DNA from: Sipunculus nudus
Lineage: Eukaryota > Annelida > Sipuncula > Golfingiida > Sipunculidae
DNA length: 64,000 bases
Assembly: GCA_026874595.1 (NCBI GenBank)
Contig: CM049311.1
Location: forward strand, 14,723,676 to 14,787,675
Direction: 5' to 3'
Both the position numbers and the translations under genes were made by a program. Shown one piece after another: positions 47,201 to 59,085 of this stretch; the first letter of the stretch is position 1, and each line of letters starts with the position of its first letter. Under the pieces are notes generated by a model. The model searched no databases and had not been told where the DNA came from. It saw only the letters and a program-made list of their open reading frames with translations.

Positions 47201-47804
47201 CGAGCAATGTCAGTTGATGATGTCAGTCAGTGAGAAGTCATGTGCAACAGGTGTCACAGGCCCTAGTAACTTCTTTGTGATGTCACAATATTCATAAAAA
47301 CAGCTCTTGCAGCCTTAGACATGTAAAGCCTGTAAAAATGTAGTAGCATTTTTTGGGCTCATTTGCGTAATTTGGTTAAAGGGGTGGAAGATAAGGGCTG
47401 TGTTGGTGAAATTTGTTGGTTTTTCATGAAACTCGTAAACGTATATAGGGTTTCTCACCTGAATTCTCTACAAAACTCACATATATTTAACAAGGTCAGA
47501 GGTCACAAGACATACGGAAGGCATATTATGCACCATTGAGATGCTCTTGTTTGAAAATGTTCCAGAACCACAATCTGCAGATATTTGGTTGCCACATCAT
47601 AATACAAGTTTTAAGATAAATGGCAGCACCTCCCCATTCATCAGCTGCAATATATATGTCATCACAGATAACCTAAGATGTCTGCTTATTTTTCTCTTCA
47701 GAAACACACCTACAGCATCTGGTCCAAACTCTTTTGGTAAAGGATCCCTGGGCTTCTGTGATAGGAGGAAAATCTTACAGAGAGAATTAGAAGAAAAGGA
47801 ATGA
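39857..47804 (+). CDS. PCNP: PCNP (PEST proteolytic signal-containing nuclear protein), complete
   Basis: PCNP is a small nuclear protein with PEST sequences, reported in vertebrates as a target of the ubiquitin ligase UHRF2 and linked to cell-cycle control. Five exons join in phase: 39857-39887, 44987-45303, 45816-45890, 46520-46575 and 47702-47804, giving 193 aa with a TGA stop. Visible landmarks: MADSGENQST start; Lys/Ser/Thr-rich N-terminal half; 'PPTKLGKSLCPLNLSKK' and 'KMSLGAQ' matching the conserved KxSKFGF..IKLG region; acidic 'FNVDDDSDEEEMPVEAKMRM'; 'RNIGRNTPTASGPNSFGKG', the family signature; charged C-terminus. Human PCNP is 178 aa, so the length fits. The first intron (5.1 kb) holds two DNA transposon relics. 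The weakest call is the exon 2 acceptor, chosen for phase and pyrimidine tract. Confidence 0.92.
39888..42110 (+). other. Proximal PCNP intron 1
   Basis: Contains the MITE at 40298-41148; otherwise low-complexity AT-rich intron without ORFs of interest. Confidence 0.5.
40298..41148. mobile_element. Mutator-like MITE with long TIRs and 10-bp target duplication
   Basis: The ends read GGTCTGTCTAAAACGCGGAG on the left and GGTCTATCTAAAACGCGGAG on the right (reverse complement). The inverted similarity runs about 140 bp inward through repeated 'tccgcg' and 'ctccaactatatta' stretches. The 10-bp word ATTTGACAGC flanks it at 40288-40297 and 41149-41158. Long TIRs with a 9-11-bp duplication fit Mutator-like elements. 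No ORF of note inside. It lies in PCNP intron 1. Confidence 0.85.
42116..43962. mobile_element. TIR element, probable relict DNA transposon, containing a transposase fragment
   Basis: A perfect 19-bp inverted pair GTTAAGGTCTAATCATCGT sits at 42111-42129 (plus) and 43949-43967 (as reverse complement). If the TTAA inside the pair is the target duplication, the element proper starts GGTCTAATCATCGT and spans 1,847 bp. Flanking 9-bp words outside the pair do not match each other, so a Mutator-type duplication is not supported at these borders. The interior carries the Mutator-like ORF at 43110-43379 and a GC-richer 130-bp stretch at 43670-43800 with CCAAT-like words. Confidence 0.65.
43110..43379 (-). 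pseudogene. Relict of a Mutator-like transposase N-terminal domain
   Basis: On the minus strand the ORF contains 'CSNMGLRCTNEYCERN' and then 'KFCEVNHARVLAMRAIGKGR' and 'AAAAQF'. The order of a Cys-rich segment followed by an 'EVN.R.V.A.R.IGKG..A...F' helix is what I associate with metazoan proteins carrying the Mutator-like transposase domain. The homology ends abruptly at about 43110, and the reading frame upstream of 43379 has a stop after MGRRK. It is therefore a fragment without the catalytic part. Identification is by memory of the family motif and needs a profile search. Confidence 0.5.
44169..44222. repeat. (AT)n/(ACAT)n microsatellite
   Basis: An AT run followed by ACAT units. Poly-Tyr/Ile ORFs across it are artefacts. 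Confidence 0.8.
44987..45303 (+). CDS. PCNP: PCNP exon 2
   Basis: It starts GATGDSKNGTSGKSAAKLPE and ends ..KMSLGAQ at donor GTTTGG. The overlapping 92-codon ORF in another frame is a shadow. Confidence 0.88.
45816..45890 (+). CDS. PCNP: PCNP exon 3
   Basis: 25 codons: KVTEAPTLPKAKSASVAKAF then NVDDD. Acceptor TTCCTGTAG, donor GTGAGA. Confidence 0.92.
46520..46575 (+). CDS. PCNP: PCNP exon 4
   Basis: It encodes SDEEEMPVEAKMRMRNIG; donor GTAAGA, phase 2. Confidence 0.94.
47702..47804 (+). CDS. PCNP: PCNP exon 5 (stop)
   Basis: It encodes NTPTASGPNSFGKGSLGF and ends with ..RELEEKE and TGA at 47802. Confidence 0.94.
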
Positions 47805-50800
47805 GGGGGCGGTGCCAGAATATTATTGACACAACATTATCATGCAACTCTGCTAGAGCTCTTGTTATGAATATGACTTGTTTTGTTATATATATTCATC
47901 ATGCAATTCTAGATACACCATATCTTTCGAGTCGTTACAAGCTGATTGTCAGCCATGTTTAATAACGAGATTACTCATTTTCATATCAATTTGTCATCAG
48001 ATATTTTATATGTACAGTACTAGAAAACTGCCATGGTGTGGGAATATTGAGAATATGTTTGTGGTGTACTGGTAGCTTATACTTTTGTAGGTTGTTTAGC
48101 TGTCTTGTATTGACAATACATAGGCAGAAACAGTAAGAGAGGACATTGATTTGTTATAAAATTTAATAGTATGCAGTATTGATTTGTAAAAGGTAGCAAA
48201 TATGACTTGGACTGTATTATTAATGTATCTGTATATTAATTTGCATAGGTAGGTCAGTACAATTAACAGAGACCCTGACATTGTGTAGTACCATGAACAA
48301 TAGGAAAATTTACAATAATAAGATGGGATTTGAATTTGTTAAAATTTATTAGCACAGGTATTTAGTATTTATGTAAGTGGTAGCAAACAGGTCTTGATCT
48401 CCATTACCAATTTATCACTTCATTGATTAACTCAATGATTGACTCTGATATGGATCAGTACCGTAACTTGGGCACAGTTTTCAGACTTTTACAGTAGAGA
48501 GACAATTTTAGAGGACAAGTCCAGGTCAGTTCATCAGCCCATTAAAATGAGAATTCTATATTCTCTTAGTATATTTTCCACTGTGATACTGCATAAAATA
48601 TCCTGTGCAAATTGGATACATGATCACAGCAAATTATTGTGGCACCTGTTCATTTGTCTTTGAATTTACATTGAATCTTTGGTGTGTTTAAACTTTAAAA
48701 ACATGTTTGTGTTAAAGAATGCAAGAAAAAGAACAATATCCTTTTCTGATAAAACCACATTGTTCCCATGTGTGGGATTTACATGGTAATTGTGATATAA
48801 AAATTTATACCTTTATCAATAATGGCTTGAACAGAGGAGCAACACAGGATCATGCTCACAGAACAGAAACACACCCTGGTTCAATAGCTGAAAAATGCAA
48901 CATACTTAATCCGTATAAGCGTATGTGCTTTTCCTCTTGTTTTAAAAGTGTTTAGTGTTTATGAAGTGTTTTTGTGAATGCCCTTTTGAAATGAAATTCC
49001 TGAACAATCTTAGACACAACCAGGAAAATAAGTTTCACAGTGGAATGTGAAATGCATATGTGTATGTTTGTGTGAGTGATTACTGAAGTTAATATGTTCT
49101 TACTTACACTATCTCCACAGTTAATAGATCCTGTGGCCATGTATATAATACATTTTCATTAATTCTTGAGCTGTAAACAACTGCTTAAAAGATATGCATA
49201 AAGACTTTGTACTTTGTAGTTAAGATTTATATCAGTGCTTCTTAAAAACACATCTTGATTCAGAGTTATGCTGTTACTGATACTGACTGTATCTTTCATG
49301 GGGAGTCATTAAATTTGGAAACACTGCTGTGTGTATTGTTTTTATGAGTTCCTTGCTTTGTGTAATTAAGTGAGTGCCCCATAGTAATCACCCTGTCCAT
49401 CTGTCTGTCCATCCATAAATATGTTTCTGGATGATAACTCAAGTTTGGATTGTCTGATTGTTTTCATACTTCACTTACAAACGGCGTACAACTAAAGAAC
49501 CCTTCAGATTTTGAGGTCAAAGATCACTCACAGGACCCACTGTTTTTACAAATATTGTGGATGCATTTTAAGCCAAACTTTTCATCCCAAGCTTTTTGTC
49601 ATTTGCATGAAGCTTACCTGTCACAAGTCTTGACTAAAGTCCTAAGTAAATCGCTGTTATTAAGTTAGTGGATGCACTATAAGCAAACTTTCATCCCAAG
49701 CTTTCCATCTGTCATATGTGGCTTACCTACCAGTTTGAGAAGAAACCTGTAGATTTTGCATGTGGACACATTTCAAGCAAATTTTACATCCAAAACCTTC
49801 CATCTTTTCTCAAATGACTGGCCTACACTTTAGCAGGAACCCTGTTGATTTCCACATCACAAGGTTAAAATGACATGCTAACCAGACTTGCAGATTAATA
49901 CAACTGATGAAATTGTGCTCCTCTTGCCAGGGGTGCTCTACTTTTCAGTGCCTACATCTTCATACACCTCTGTCTCAACATACTTTTAGTTCTTCATGCA
50001 TCACTCCTCCCCAGCTAAAAGGCCTGTTGCGGGGTCTTGTCATTCTTCTATTTTGTCTCTTAAATTTTCTCTGTTCCATCAATATTTATCCACATTTTTT
50101 TCTTGCTGATAAGTCCTCTTATAACCAGGCAAAACCTGACATAGTTTACATGTGGACATTATACCTACCTTCCACAAATATTAAGAAATCAACAATATCA
50201 GAAAAAATAGTCCAGGAAGCACATCTCAAACTCCACAACATTCGATTGTCATCAGGCACATAAAAATCAACCTAGTCTGGTAGCTAGGGATGGACAATTG
50301 ACGTCATATGTAAACAGTAAAAGACATAATCAGCCAAAAACAATATGAAAGGGGCAAATATCAGTCGGGTGACAAGGGAAAGCAGATTACAAAGCGGAGA
50401 TGTGTACATATTGTGTCGGCCTGAAAAGACCCAATATTTTAATGGATTTAATTAACCTTTGTCAATTTTCTCATATAAATTAAAATATTGTATTTTTTTT
50501 GTTTAAATCACCAAATGCATGGACAGTCTGTCAATATTTAGAATAGACTATCATTACAAAGCCAGAAATACTATACTGCTAGTCCTTGGGTGAGCACCAG
50601 ACCTAAAGAGGCAGATGGTCACTGCTGCTACGTACTGAACAAGAGTGCTTCACTCCATCTGTCTCCTTATTAAGCTGTGATCCTACTAACAAATTGACTT
50701 GCCAAAGTGCCACAAGATCATAAGGGGCTTTTCACTGGGGATTCTTCCAGAGGTTTCCAAAAGGTTGGACAGAGGCCAGCCTTGGGCGTGCCAGGGACAA

Positions 50801-51029
50801 GTGTAGGCATTGTCCTGAGGTTAAATAAGGGGAGCTGCAATTGTTTCAAATTGGGCAGCCCACTTGTTTGTTCATAGGGATGCTAGTGGGTTAGTCCACT
50901 AGTGATAGAAGGGTGGCTGGAATGTCTTAATGCACCTTGATGTAACCTAATATAGCAGCATCTTGACAGTTTTTTGTGAAACTCTTAAAAATGACAGACT
51001 CATTTTTAGCAGGTTTGTTTACTACTCTT
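47805..51029. other. PCNP 3' flank and intergenic sequence
   Basis: The PCNP 3' UTR must start here, but no clear AATAAA was placed. A diverged tandem repeat lies at 49380-49870; its units contain 'catcccaagcttt' and 'gcttacct' about 130-150 bp apart. No second gene is supported. Confidence 0.5.
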
Positions 51030-51044
51030 CCACCAGGGGGCAGC
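51030..51044 (+). promoter_or_regulatory. CTCF-like core motif
   Basis: CCACCAGGGGGCAGC matches the CCASYAGRKGGCRSY core known for CTCF in bilaterians. It lies in the intergenic region between PCNP and the SASH1-like gene. A single motif match only. Confidence 0.35.
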
Positions 51045-51741
51045 ATCATACAACCTGGTTCTTGACCGTGTCCACTGCTTGGCCAAAATCAACCATGTAG
51101 TTTCAACTCTGCGTGTTCCTCTTTTTTCATGGAATTAGATTAAGACCTTTAGAAATTATGTGATGTCCATGAGAAGTCATGGGTTTGAACTGTGAGTTCC
51201 AGTATTTAAAAAGTTTACATATTTCAGAAATGTTGTAAAAGTTATAAAACCATAGGATTTAATATATAGGTGGCCTCCTAAATGTTTAATTATATCTGAA
51301 TTGGTATTTTCAAATTCATTCTATTCAGATTCTCAGCATTTCATGATTCCAGATTTGCCCCTAAAAAATTTTGAAGATTCCAGGATAATTATTTCAACCT
51401 CTTTTGACCATTTATACATTAAATAACCAGAACAATAATCCACTAGATTAGTTTTAGGACATAATACAGAATATGTCAATCTGACCACCTTCTCTTCAGG
51501 GATAATTAAATTCCCTTATTTTTTTCTATTGTATTATTTTTCAATATTCCTGGGTAAAGGGATACTCATTTCCAATTTTTCACAGATATAATTCAAGGAT
51601 GTCTGAGAATCCTGTAGTATTTCATTGTTGCCCACGATCATGGACAGTTTTTTATAAAAGGAATATCACCCTTAGGTCTCTTGTTGACAATGACCATCTT
51701 CATTTATTGGTGTGATGTATAACAGGGCATGAATTAATTGT

Positions 51742-53330
51742 ATCCCCAGACAAAGTCGGGGGATACCATGTTTTCATGACGGTCCCGCCGCCCCCGTCCC
51801 TGCCGCATATAAATCTTGTTGGCACGAAAAATAAAAAAATATTTCACAGATCTTTACCATACTTAGTATATATGTATAGATATGGGTGAGAGGAAGAGGC
51901 CTATTTAAAATGAGGTCATGAATTTTACTAGGAGTGTACTTAACCTTGAATAGGTCCAATTTTGAAGAAAATCCCACAAATTCTTACATATCTCAAGAAA
52001 TCTTGCATGGATTGATCCCAAAATCGAGTTGATTGAAGATCATGGAGAGGGTTGTCATGTTCCAGAAACTGGTGGCACCACCTATTATTCTTTACTTGCT
52101 TTTGTGCCTTTTAATACCCCCAAAATTGCCACTTGACAGTACTGTGAGCATTATTGTTATAATATTAGTGTGCAAGCGAGTTAACAACTCGGGTAACTTT
52201 ACAAATCTTTAATGTCCACTTGAATACATGATCCAAGCAGCCATGTCCCGAGAACTACTTTTTTTCAATGCCTAATTACTACGCACGTTTTTAACGTAGG
52301 TTGAAAGACAATATTAATCCGCTTATTAAAATAGACGTATCACTACAATTATAAGTCAAAAACTAATGGACAGATTTCTTTTATATTATGCATATACATA
52401 GATATGGGTTATGGGATGATGTTTAATTAAATTGGGGTCATGACCTTTCCTATGAGAGTGGCCTTGACCTTGAATATTCCCATATTTGGTGAAATTCACA
52501 CAAAATCTTTAATATCTCAGTAAGGGATGCATGGAATGATCCAAAAATCAAACTGACCTAACATCTTGGATAGCTTTGTCTTTTGCCGAAGACAGGTGGC
52601 GCCATCTTGTGTCGTTTTCTTGTTAAAATGATGTTAAAGCAATAACTTTGTAAGAATTTGAGGTACAGTCACCAAACCCACAGGTTTAATGCATCTTATC
52701 AACGGCTGGGTCAAGTTCAAACATTGAAACTTGATGCATTTATTCAAGGTCACAGCAGCAATTATGCTAAAATGAGATTAGGGCAAAAACTCAAAAAGAA
52801 TCTATGGTACAGTCACCAAACCTACAGTCAAGATGCATCTTATCAATTAAGGGCTAGGCCAAGTTTGAATATGGATGACCTTGATGCATTTTTCAAGGTC
52901 ACAGAGGTGATAACGCTGAAATGATGTTAACTTTAATATCTCACTGAGGGATGCATGGATTGGTCTAAAAATCAAATTGACACAAGATCTTTGATAGCAT
53001 TGTTTTCTGCAGAAGACAGGTTGCGCCACCTTATGTTGTTTTCATGCTAAAATGATGTTTAAATGTAATAACTTTGTAAGAATTTGAGGTAGTCACCAAA
53101 CCCACAAGTTCGATGCATCTTATCAATGGCTAGGTCAAATTTGAACATGGATGACCATTTTTCAAGGTCACATCAGTGATAATGTTAAAATGAAATTACG
53201 GCAATAACTAAAAAAACAAATTGTTGGTAGTCACCAAACTTACAGGTTAGATGCATCTTATCAAGGGATGGGGGAGGGGGGGTAATTGTCTTGGGATACC
53301 ATGGCACCTGCGGTGCCAAGAAATATCTAG
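51742..53330 (+). mobile_element. Helitron-like repeat, copy D (both ends present)
   Basis: The 5' end starts TCC just inside a hairpin with arms GTATCCCC (51740) and GGGGGATAC (to 51766), then CATGTTTTC. The 3' end has a perfect 7-bp-stem hairpin (TGGCACC, TGC, GGTGCCA at 53302-53318) followed by AGAAATAT and CTAG, with T as the next base. A hairpin a few bases before a CTRR end and insertion between A and T are Helitron hallmarks. The body has repeated modules of about 285 bp carrying TTTCAAGGTCACA, 'gatgcatcttatcaa' and 'gacaggtggcgcca'. No helicase ORF, so non-autonomous. Confidence 0.6.
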
Positions 53331-53854
53331 TTAACCAATGTCTCTGAGATGTTCAAACTGCAGAGTTTCTGGTAAACTTTCCTTGTAAATCCAATATATG
53401 TTAGATATGTTTTATGTGCTATGGTCCAAGTCTGTAGTTGTTTGTCAACTTTGACTGATCATCAAGACCTATGGGCCATTTATTAAAGAGATTTTCTGTC
53501 TGTTACATAAGATCCATTCTTAATAAGCTGGAAAATTTCTTAATTAATAGCCTATATTCAAACTGTCAGCTCATAGTTCAACTCATGAGGGCCAGGGAGG
53601 GGTGGGGGGCATGCTTTGAATTTAGGATATTTTGAAGGTAAATTGAAACATGGAAAAAATGTGTGAGTATAGAGAGGAAGATGGTTATTAAAACACAAGA
53701 CAACTCCGATTTCTGAAATAATATAACATCTTTATTAAAATTGCAGACACTGCAACTGGTTTGGCCACTTGAGAAATCATAGCAGAATGAAAAACAAAAT
53801 GACATCACAGACCAACAAGCTACACAGGAGTGCAGAAACAATTTCACATACTTC

Positions 53855-53863
<9 letters not shown>

Positions 53864-53910
<47 letters not shown>

Positions 53911-54131
53911 CATATATATATATATATATGTATATATATAAACAAGGGACTGTGGACACTGGCTTGAAATGTGTTTGGCCATAATAGAGATGTGTCTGTA
54001 TTAGAGAGGTCAAGGAACTTTAATATACTAATCACAGGACCATTTAAAGTGTCCAAATGAGAAAGATGTCCACAACAGGAGATCCCGATAAAGAGAGGTT
54101 TATATATATATACACATACACATATATAATT

Positions 54132-54185
<54 letters not shown>

Positions 54186-54195
54186 ATATATCATA
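53864..54195. repeat. AT microsatellites in two blocks
   Basis: Long AT runs lie at about 53864-53940 and 54100-54195. Between them is 'gggactgtggacactgg..ggccataatagagatg', similar to the pogo-like MITE body. Tyr/Ile-repeat ORFs on minus are artefacts. Confidence 0.8.
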
Positions 54196-57100
54196 TATAA
54201 TAATACATAGCAATAACCACATTCCAAACTTTTTTACTGATACTGGAAATTCTTCAAAATCCAACCCAATGCCCCAAACTGTACATGAATTAAATACTTT
54301 ACAGCAAGAATATTTCAATATTTGCTCTTTTGTTTTATCTTTAGTACCATTTTATCTTAATTTGTATCAACACACAATGACTATAAGTATATGGCAAAGA
54401 AGGTGTCACCTGCTCACTTCACAACAACGACAATGTGCACGTTTAAGTGTTGTGCATATCCAAAAAACATTCATGTGCACACAAATTGGTGACCGCTTTT
54501 TTAAAGTGTTCAGATTGCTTTACATATGAAAAATGAGGCACATTTTACTTACAAGACGCATATTCTTGAAAATTTTCCTGTTAATCTTAACATTATTACA
54601 CAGCTGGCCTTTCTTTGCATGTACTTCTTTCATTTATAAACATTCATGTATTAATATATAATAACTGGTTAAAGTATAGATGCTATTTACCCTGTAGTAT
54701 GTTTAACTAGAAGGACACGAGACAACACTCCCAGTGACGCAGAAACAAGTCTGCATTCATTCCTAAGGTTGTACACAATGTGAGTAGACTAAACCATGAT
54801 GCGATCATAAGTCAGCGTTGTACGCTTAATGATATGTATGCAAAACATAGTAATGATTGAATCAATAGATATGCACAACATGTTACACGTCATTCATCAC
54901 TGTTACAAGAACTAAGTATTATTAGGGAACAAACATGGCCACCCACTCTGTCATTAGCGAAGATTAAATTTGTTACCAGAATGTAACAAGAAGTAACATG
55001 AATGTCACATGACCACAATCACATGACCATATGTGACCAATGAAGAACAAGAATCACATAACAACAATGGTCAAACAATCGAACACACCTAAGAAAATGT
55101 AACGTATCCACAAACTCACGAGGAACAGTGTTTACTGTCACAAAGTGAGGTAAAATTTATTATTGCCATAAAATTAATCAGCATTTGATCGTGATGGTAA
55201 TGTACAGTCGCTAAGGTAACTGCTGTGACCATGGCAAGATTAGTATGAATCCTCTGGAATGCATATGAAAAATTTTGCAACCTTTCATGTGTGTTTGTGT
55301 ATGCATGGGGACAGCTCTCTTCCCCTTTGTCCTATTTCAGTGGGACACATGCCTGGAAGAATATATTTCGAACCAATAAAGCTGCACTTAAGATAAATAC
55401 TTTAAGATAAATATTTAACAATATTTAGCATTATACCCTTGATAGATGTTCTAAAAGATGTACAGTAGTTCCTGTGTTATGAGACCACTCATGGGACTGG
55501 CCAATAGTGGTCACAGGGGTGGTCTTTACAGACAGGTGGTCTTTCAGACAGGTTCAAATCAACAGTGTTTTCTAGCCAGTTAAACCAAAATGTTTTCACA
55601 TACCATGAATGCACAAAACATTTTGATCACGCAAAGTTTTGTGCACAAACATGCACCATTTTGCGAATCGTGGAATACTTTCTATATTCTTCTTGCAAGT
55701 TGGCAAAATTCCACATATTTTGTCTCAAAGAGAAAATTTTAAAATAATCCCAGCCTGCTCTATATTTGTTTTCTCCAGGAATCTGGTGAACAATTCATCT
55801 TGCTTGCTGTGGCTTAACATAGACTGATATGAAATGAGAATAATAATTACCTTAGACACCCCATCAAGGATACTTTTTGAGGATAGGCCACTTGTAAAAA
55901 CTCACATAAGAAGAAAACTATTATCTATCTGCAAACTTGCAAGTCTTTAATGCCCTTACCAATGGTGTAAACTGAGACAACACTTACAGCAGGTAATCAA
56001 AATAAAATCAATGTTTTGGCTTTTTCTGACTAGTTCATATGTGACCTTCAGTAAATTAAGTTTGGCAGGAGAGCTTTCCAAATAGTACAAAACTGCTTGG
56101 GGCTTGGTCAGGTTTGGCAGAAAAGCTGTCAAAAGGTACAGGACATACATAACTGCTACCTTAGTACGTATCATCCAATGGCACTAAAACAAAAATATTC
56201 CAGTTTAACATCAATTCAGGTTTGACAAGAGAGCTTTTCCAAAGGAACCAGGTGTATACTTCCAAAGACACTACTAAGTACTGTGGGTCATAGACATATT
56301 CCATGCTGATACTGAATTAGGTTTTGCAAGAGAGCTGTGCAAAGGGTGACTGCTAAACTGCTAAACCACAGAACTGTTCTTTTGACATCTCTATGTGTTG
56401 TTACTGATGCAGTTGAACTGAACTGAATCAAGTGATCATTTTGAAAAAATATAAATTTTCCCTGTGCATGTGTATATTTTCCCTGTTCATGTGTATTTTA
56501 ACAAACTCAGTGAGAAGATCTTCGCAAAAATTTGTGTACTCGAAAGATGAAGGCAATATTTGCCACATGAAATTTGCAAAAATAAGGATAAGCTTACACC
56601 ACAGCGCATTAGTACAACTTCAGATTCTACATAGTTTCATCCTATTTTGTTCAAGCAGAAAACGTAATATTTCACAACTGACAGAAATTTATTATAATTA
56701 TTAGAACATGAATGATATTGCAAGGAACTATTGTTCATTCATTTTACATTTCTACAGAACTGATATTTCATTTTTGGCACAACTTATTATACCATTAGAA
56801 CAGGAATTAATACACAAAACTGTAATTCTATCACATAATTAAATAGCAATTTTATATTGATTTTTCTGGTTAATCATAAGAAAAGAAACTTGGAGAAGAG
56901 AATACAAACTTTTCTTTTTGTTACTAAGAGGTGTATGTATATTATTAGTGTGATTCCGTAAAACAGTTAAGGTCTGATTATTCAAATTTTATTCAAATGA
57001 AAATTGTTCATCTCATATTAAAAACTGATATTGAAGAATGTGACTGTTTGTTCAAATATTGTGATGAGAATAAACTTTCAAATGTTCTAAGGATCTAGCT

Positions 57101-57835
57101 TAATTGAGTGTAGCAATTACACCAAGTCTCAACTAATGGGAGCATCAACATTAAAACCTCATGGTCACCATAGTCACTGAATAAAGAATGTGGTAATTAA
57201 CTAAATTAATGGTAGCTATATTTGCAAATTCTCTGCAGCTTGTAACAGTTGATTGTCAGAATGCAATTAACATATTACTAATGATTTCCATCACCAACTG
57301 TTTGATTGAACAACTTTATCCGAATGGAAACCCTTTTCTGTGAGATGTATAATTAGTATTCAACATGATGCAAATAGCTTTACAAGAATCCATTTTCTCC
57401 ATAAAGGTGCAAACAACATACAACATACACCACTTGTTAACATTCATATATATGTGTGTGAACCTTATCTGTTAACAGACATATTAAATAGCATGCACCA
57501 TTTGTAAAATGTTATTATTTTTCAAATGAAAATACAGCTATGAATAAAACATTTGAATGATTTTGTTATGTTTTCATAGCCACTGTATCCTTTGATGACA
57601 AAGTCTGTTCATGTGTAATATTTATAAAATCAGTCATTTTCAAAACCCAACCAGAAACGTTTTCACCATATAAGTGACCATTCAGTTACATCCAGAGTGA
57701 GGAATATTACTGCATAATTAAGGAACACAAAGAGAACTGTGTCAAGGAATAACAAAGTAGCTGACTCAATGTTTGCTGAGCTGTTGCAATAGCCCTCACC
57801 AGTAAACTGATAAGCCCATATTTAGGTTTGTACGA

Positions 57836-57960
57836 CTGTTCACAAAACTGGCACCTTTAGCTCTCATATGGCATACTACTGTTCACAAAACTGGCACCTT
57901 GAGCTCTCATATGGCATACTACTGTAAAAAAAAACGGCACCTCGAGCTCTCATATGGCTA
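57836..57960. repeat. Three tandem copies of an about 50-bp unit
   Basis: GGCACCTTTAGCTCTCATAT, GGCACCTTGAGCTCTCATAT and GGCACCTCGAGCTCTCATAT follow one another, each ending in GGC. Confidence 0.8.
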
Positions 57961-58720
57961 GATTCTCTCAGGTAAATTATTGCACATTTATTTCCAGTTC
58001 TAAAGATTCAAAGAAACATAAAGCAAACCCTCACTGTAGGAACTGTTTAAAATTTAGTAAAGATACAACCAAAGCTGAGTTTGGTATTCCATGTAATGTA
58101 AATGTAAAGAGTGCCAGAATTTGTCCGCAATCTAAGATAATGTAAACAGAAAAAAATTAAATGAATTTGATTATATTCTGTTGATAGCTTTTACAAAAAC
58201 AGCCAAATTTAAGTCATTTTTGTGTTAAAGGTCACATCCAAAACTGCTTTTCCGCTCCATCATTGGTTTGTAGCCACCTTGGTGTTTACAAAATGTTAAT
58301 CAAGTGGCTATGTGGCTGCACTCTGAATTAAGGGCTAACACTTCAGCTCAGCAGACCAAGTCCGCTAAAATGATAAACCTTTCCAATTTTCCTTATTTAA
58401 AATGATTAAGACAGCAAGTAAAAAACCCCATTTACCCTGGTGAAAATTGAAGAATGTGCTTAATACATGATTGTTGTTAAACTAAATGAATACCACTGAG
58501 TACTAAAACAAAGGTTGTGCAAATCAAGGTACCGGTATATGACAAAATTAAACTCAGGATGGAGATAAATAAAAACTTGAAACATATGGGTGGTTAAAGA
58601 TGACAAAATCTGACATTAACAGACCTCTTAAACTTATATTTGCAAAAAGGGAGGATTTAAGTTTTATCACAATTTTACAACATTTTAAAAAAAATAACAG
58701 ATGGAACAATTACAAGAATT

Positions 58721-58726
58721 TTTATT
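58721..58726 (-). terminator. Possible polyadenylation signal of SASH1-like gene
   Basis: AATAAA on the minus strand, 30 nt after the stop codon. A longer 3' UTR using a more distal signal is equally possible. Confidence 0.3.
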
Positions 58727-58755
58727 AAATTATAATTATATTAATTATATGTTCA

Positions 58756-59085
58756 TCAGACTTTGTCAATGATGGCAGACTTGTGTTTACTCCGACTGGC
58801 TTTTCTGTGTATTGCTACGCATTTGTTAGAGTCTGGAGGACTTGAGCGCAGGGTTTCGACAGCACCGAGGAGCCATTTTCTGTGACGTTGGTCCCGAATA
58901 CCACAGTGTTGTAGCTCAGGGTCTGTGGCGCAGTTGCGTAATTTTTCGATTGTGGACAGGCTGGATTCAGCCAACAGATCTACATACATGGGTAAACCAC
59001 AAGACACTAAAAACTCCTCTACACTCGTTGCGATGTATTCTGCGCTCCCTGTATTGCATGCTTCAACAAAACTATCACAGGACAT
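58756..59085 (-). CDS. SASH1: SASH1-like terminal exon with SAM2
   Basis: It begins MSCDSFVEACNTGSAEYIAT, contains the SAM2 domain, and ends in a basic tail KASRSKHKSAIIDKV with TGA at 58758-58756. Confidence 0.9.
   Translation of the reverse strand: MSCDSFVEACNTGSAEYIATSVEEFLVSCGLPMYVDLLAESSLSTIEKLRNCATDPELQHCGIRDQRHRKWLLGAVETLRSSPPDSNKCVAIHRKASRSKHKSAIIDKV

Larger units (their letters stand above)
44223..47701 (+). other. PCNP introns 1 (end) to 4
   Basis: Outside exons 2-4 there is AT-rich intron sequence and nothing I can name. Confidence 0.5.
54196..58755. other. Intergenic sequence 3' of the SASH1-like gene
   Basis: A TA-flanked pogo-like end CAGTAGTTCCTGTG lies at 55463, with 'ggtggtcttt' repeats up to about 55553 but no right end. 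A triplicated 50-bp unit lies at 57836-57960 ('actggcacctt.agctctcatatggc'). The rest could include the 3' UTR of the SASH1-like gene. No gene supported. Confidence 0.5.

Noticed and set aside
49907-50263. 118-codon plus-strand ORF
   Set aside because: No domain, biased composition, no splice partners, and it lies next to a diverged tandem repeat.
53777-54227. Minus-strand ORFs of Tyr/Ile repeats
   Set aside because: Pure translation of AT microsatellites.
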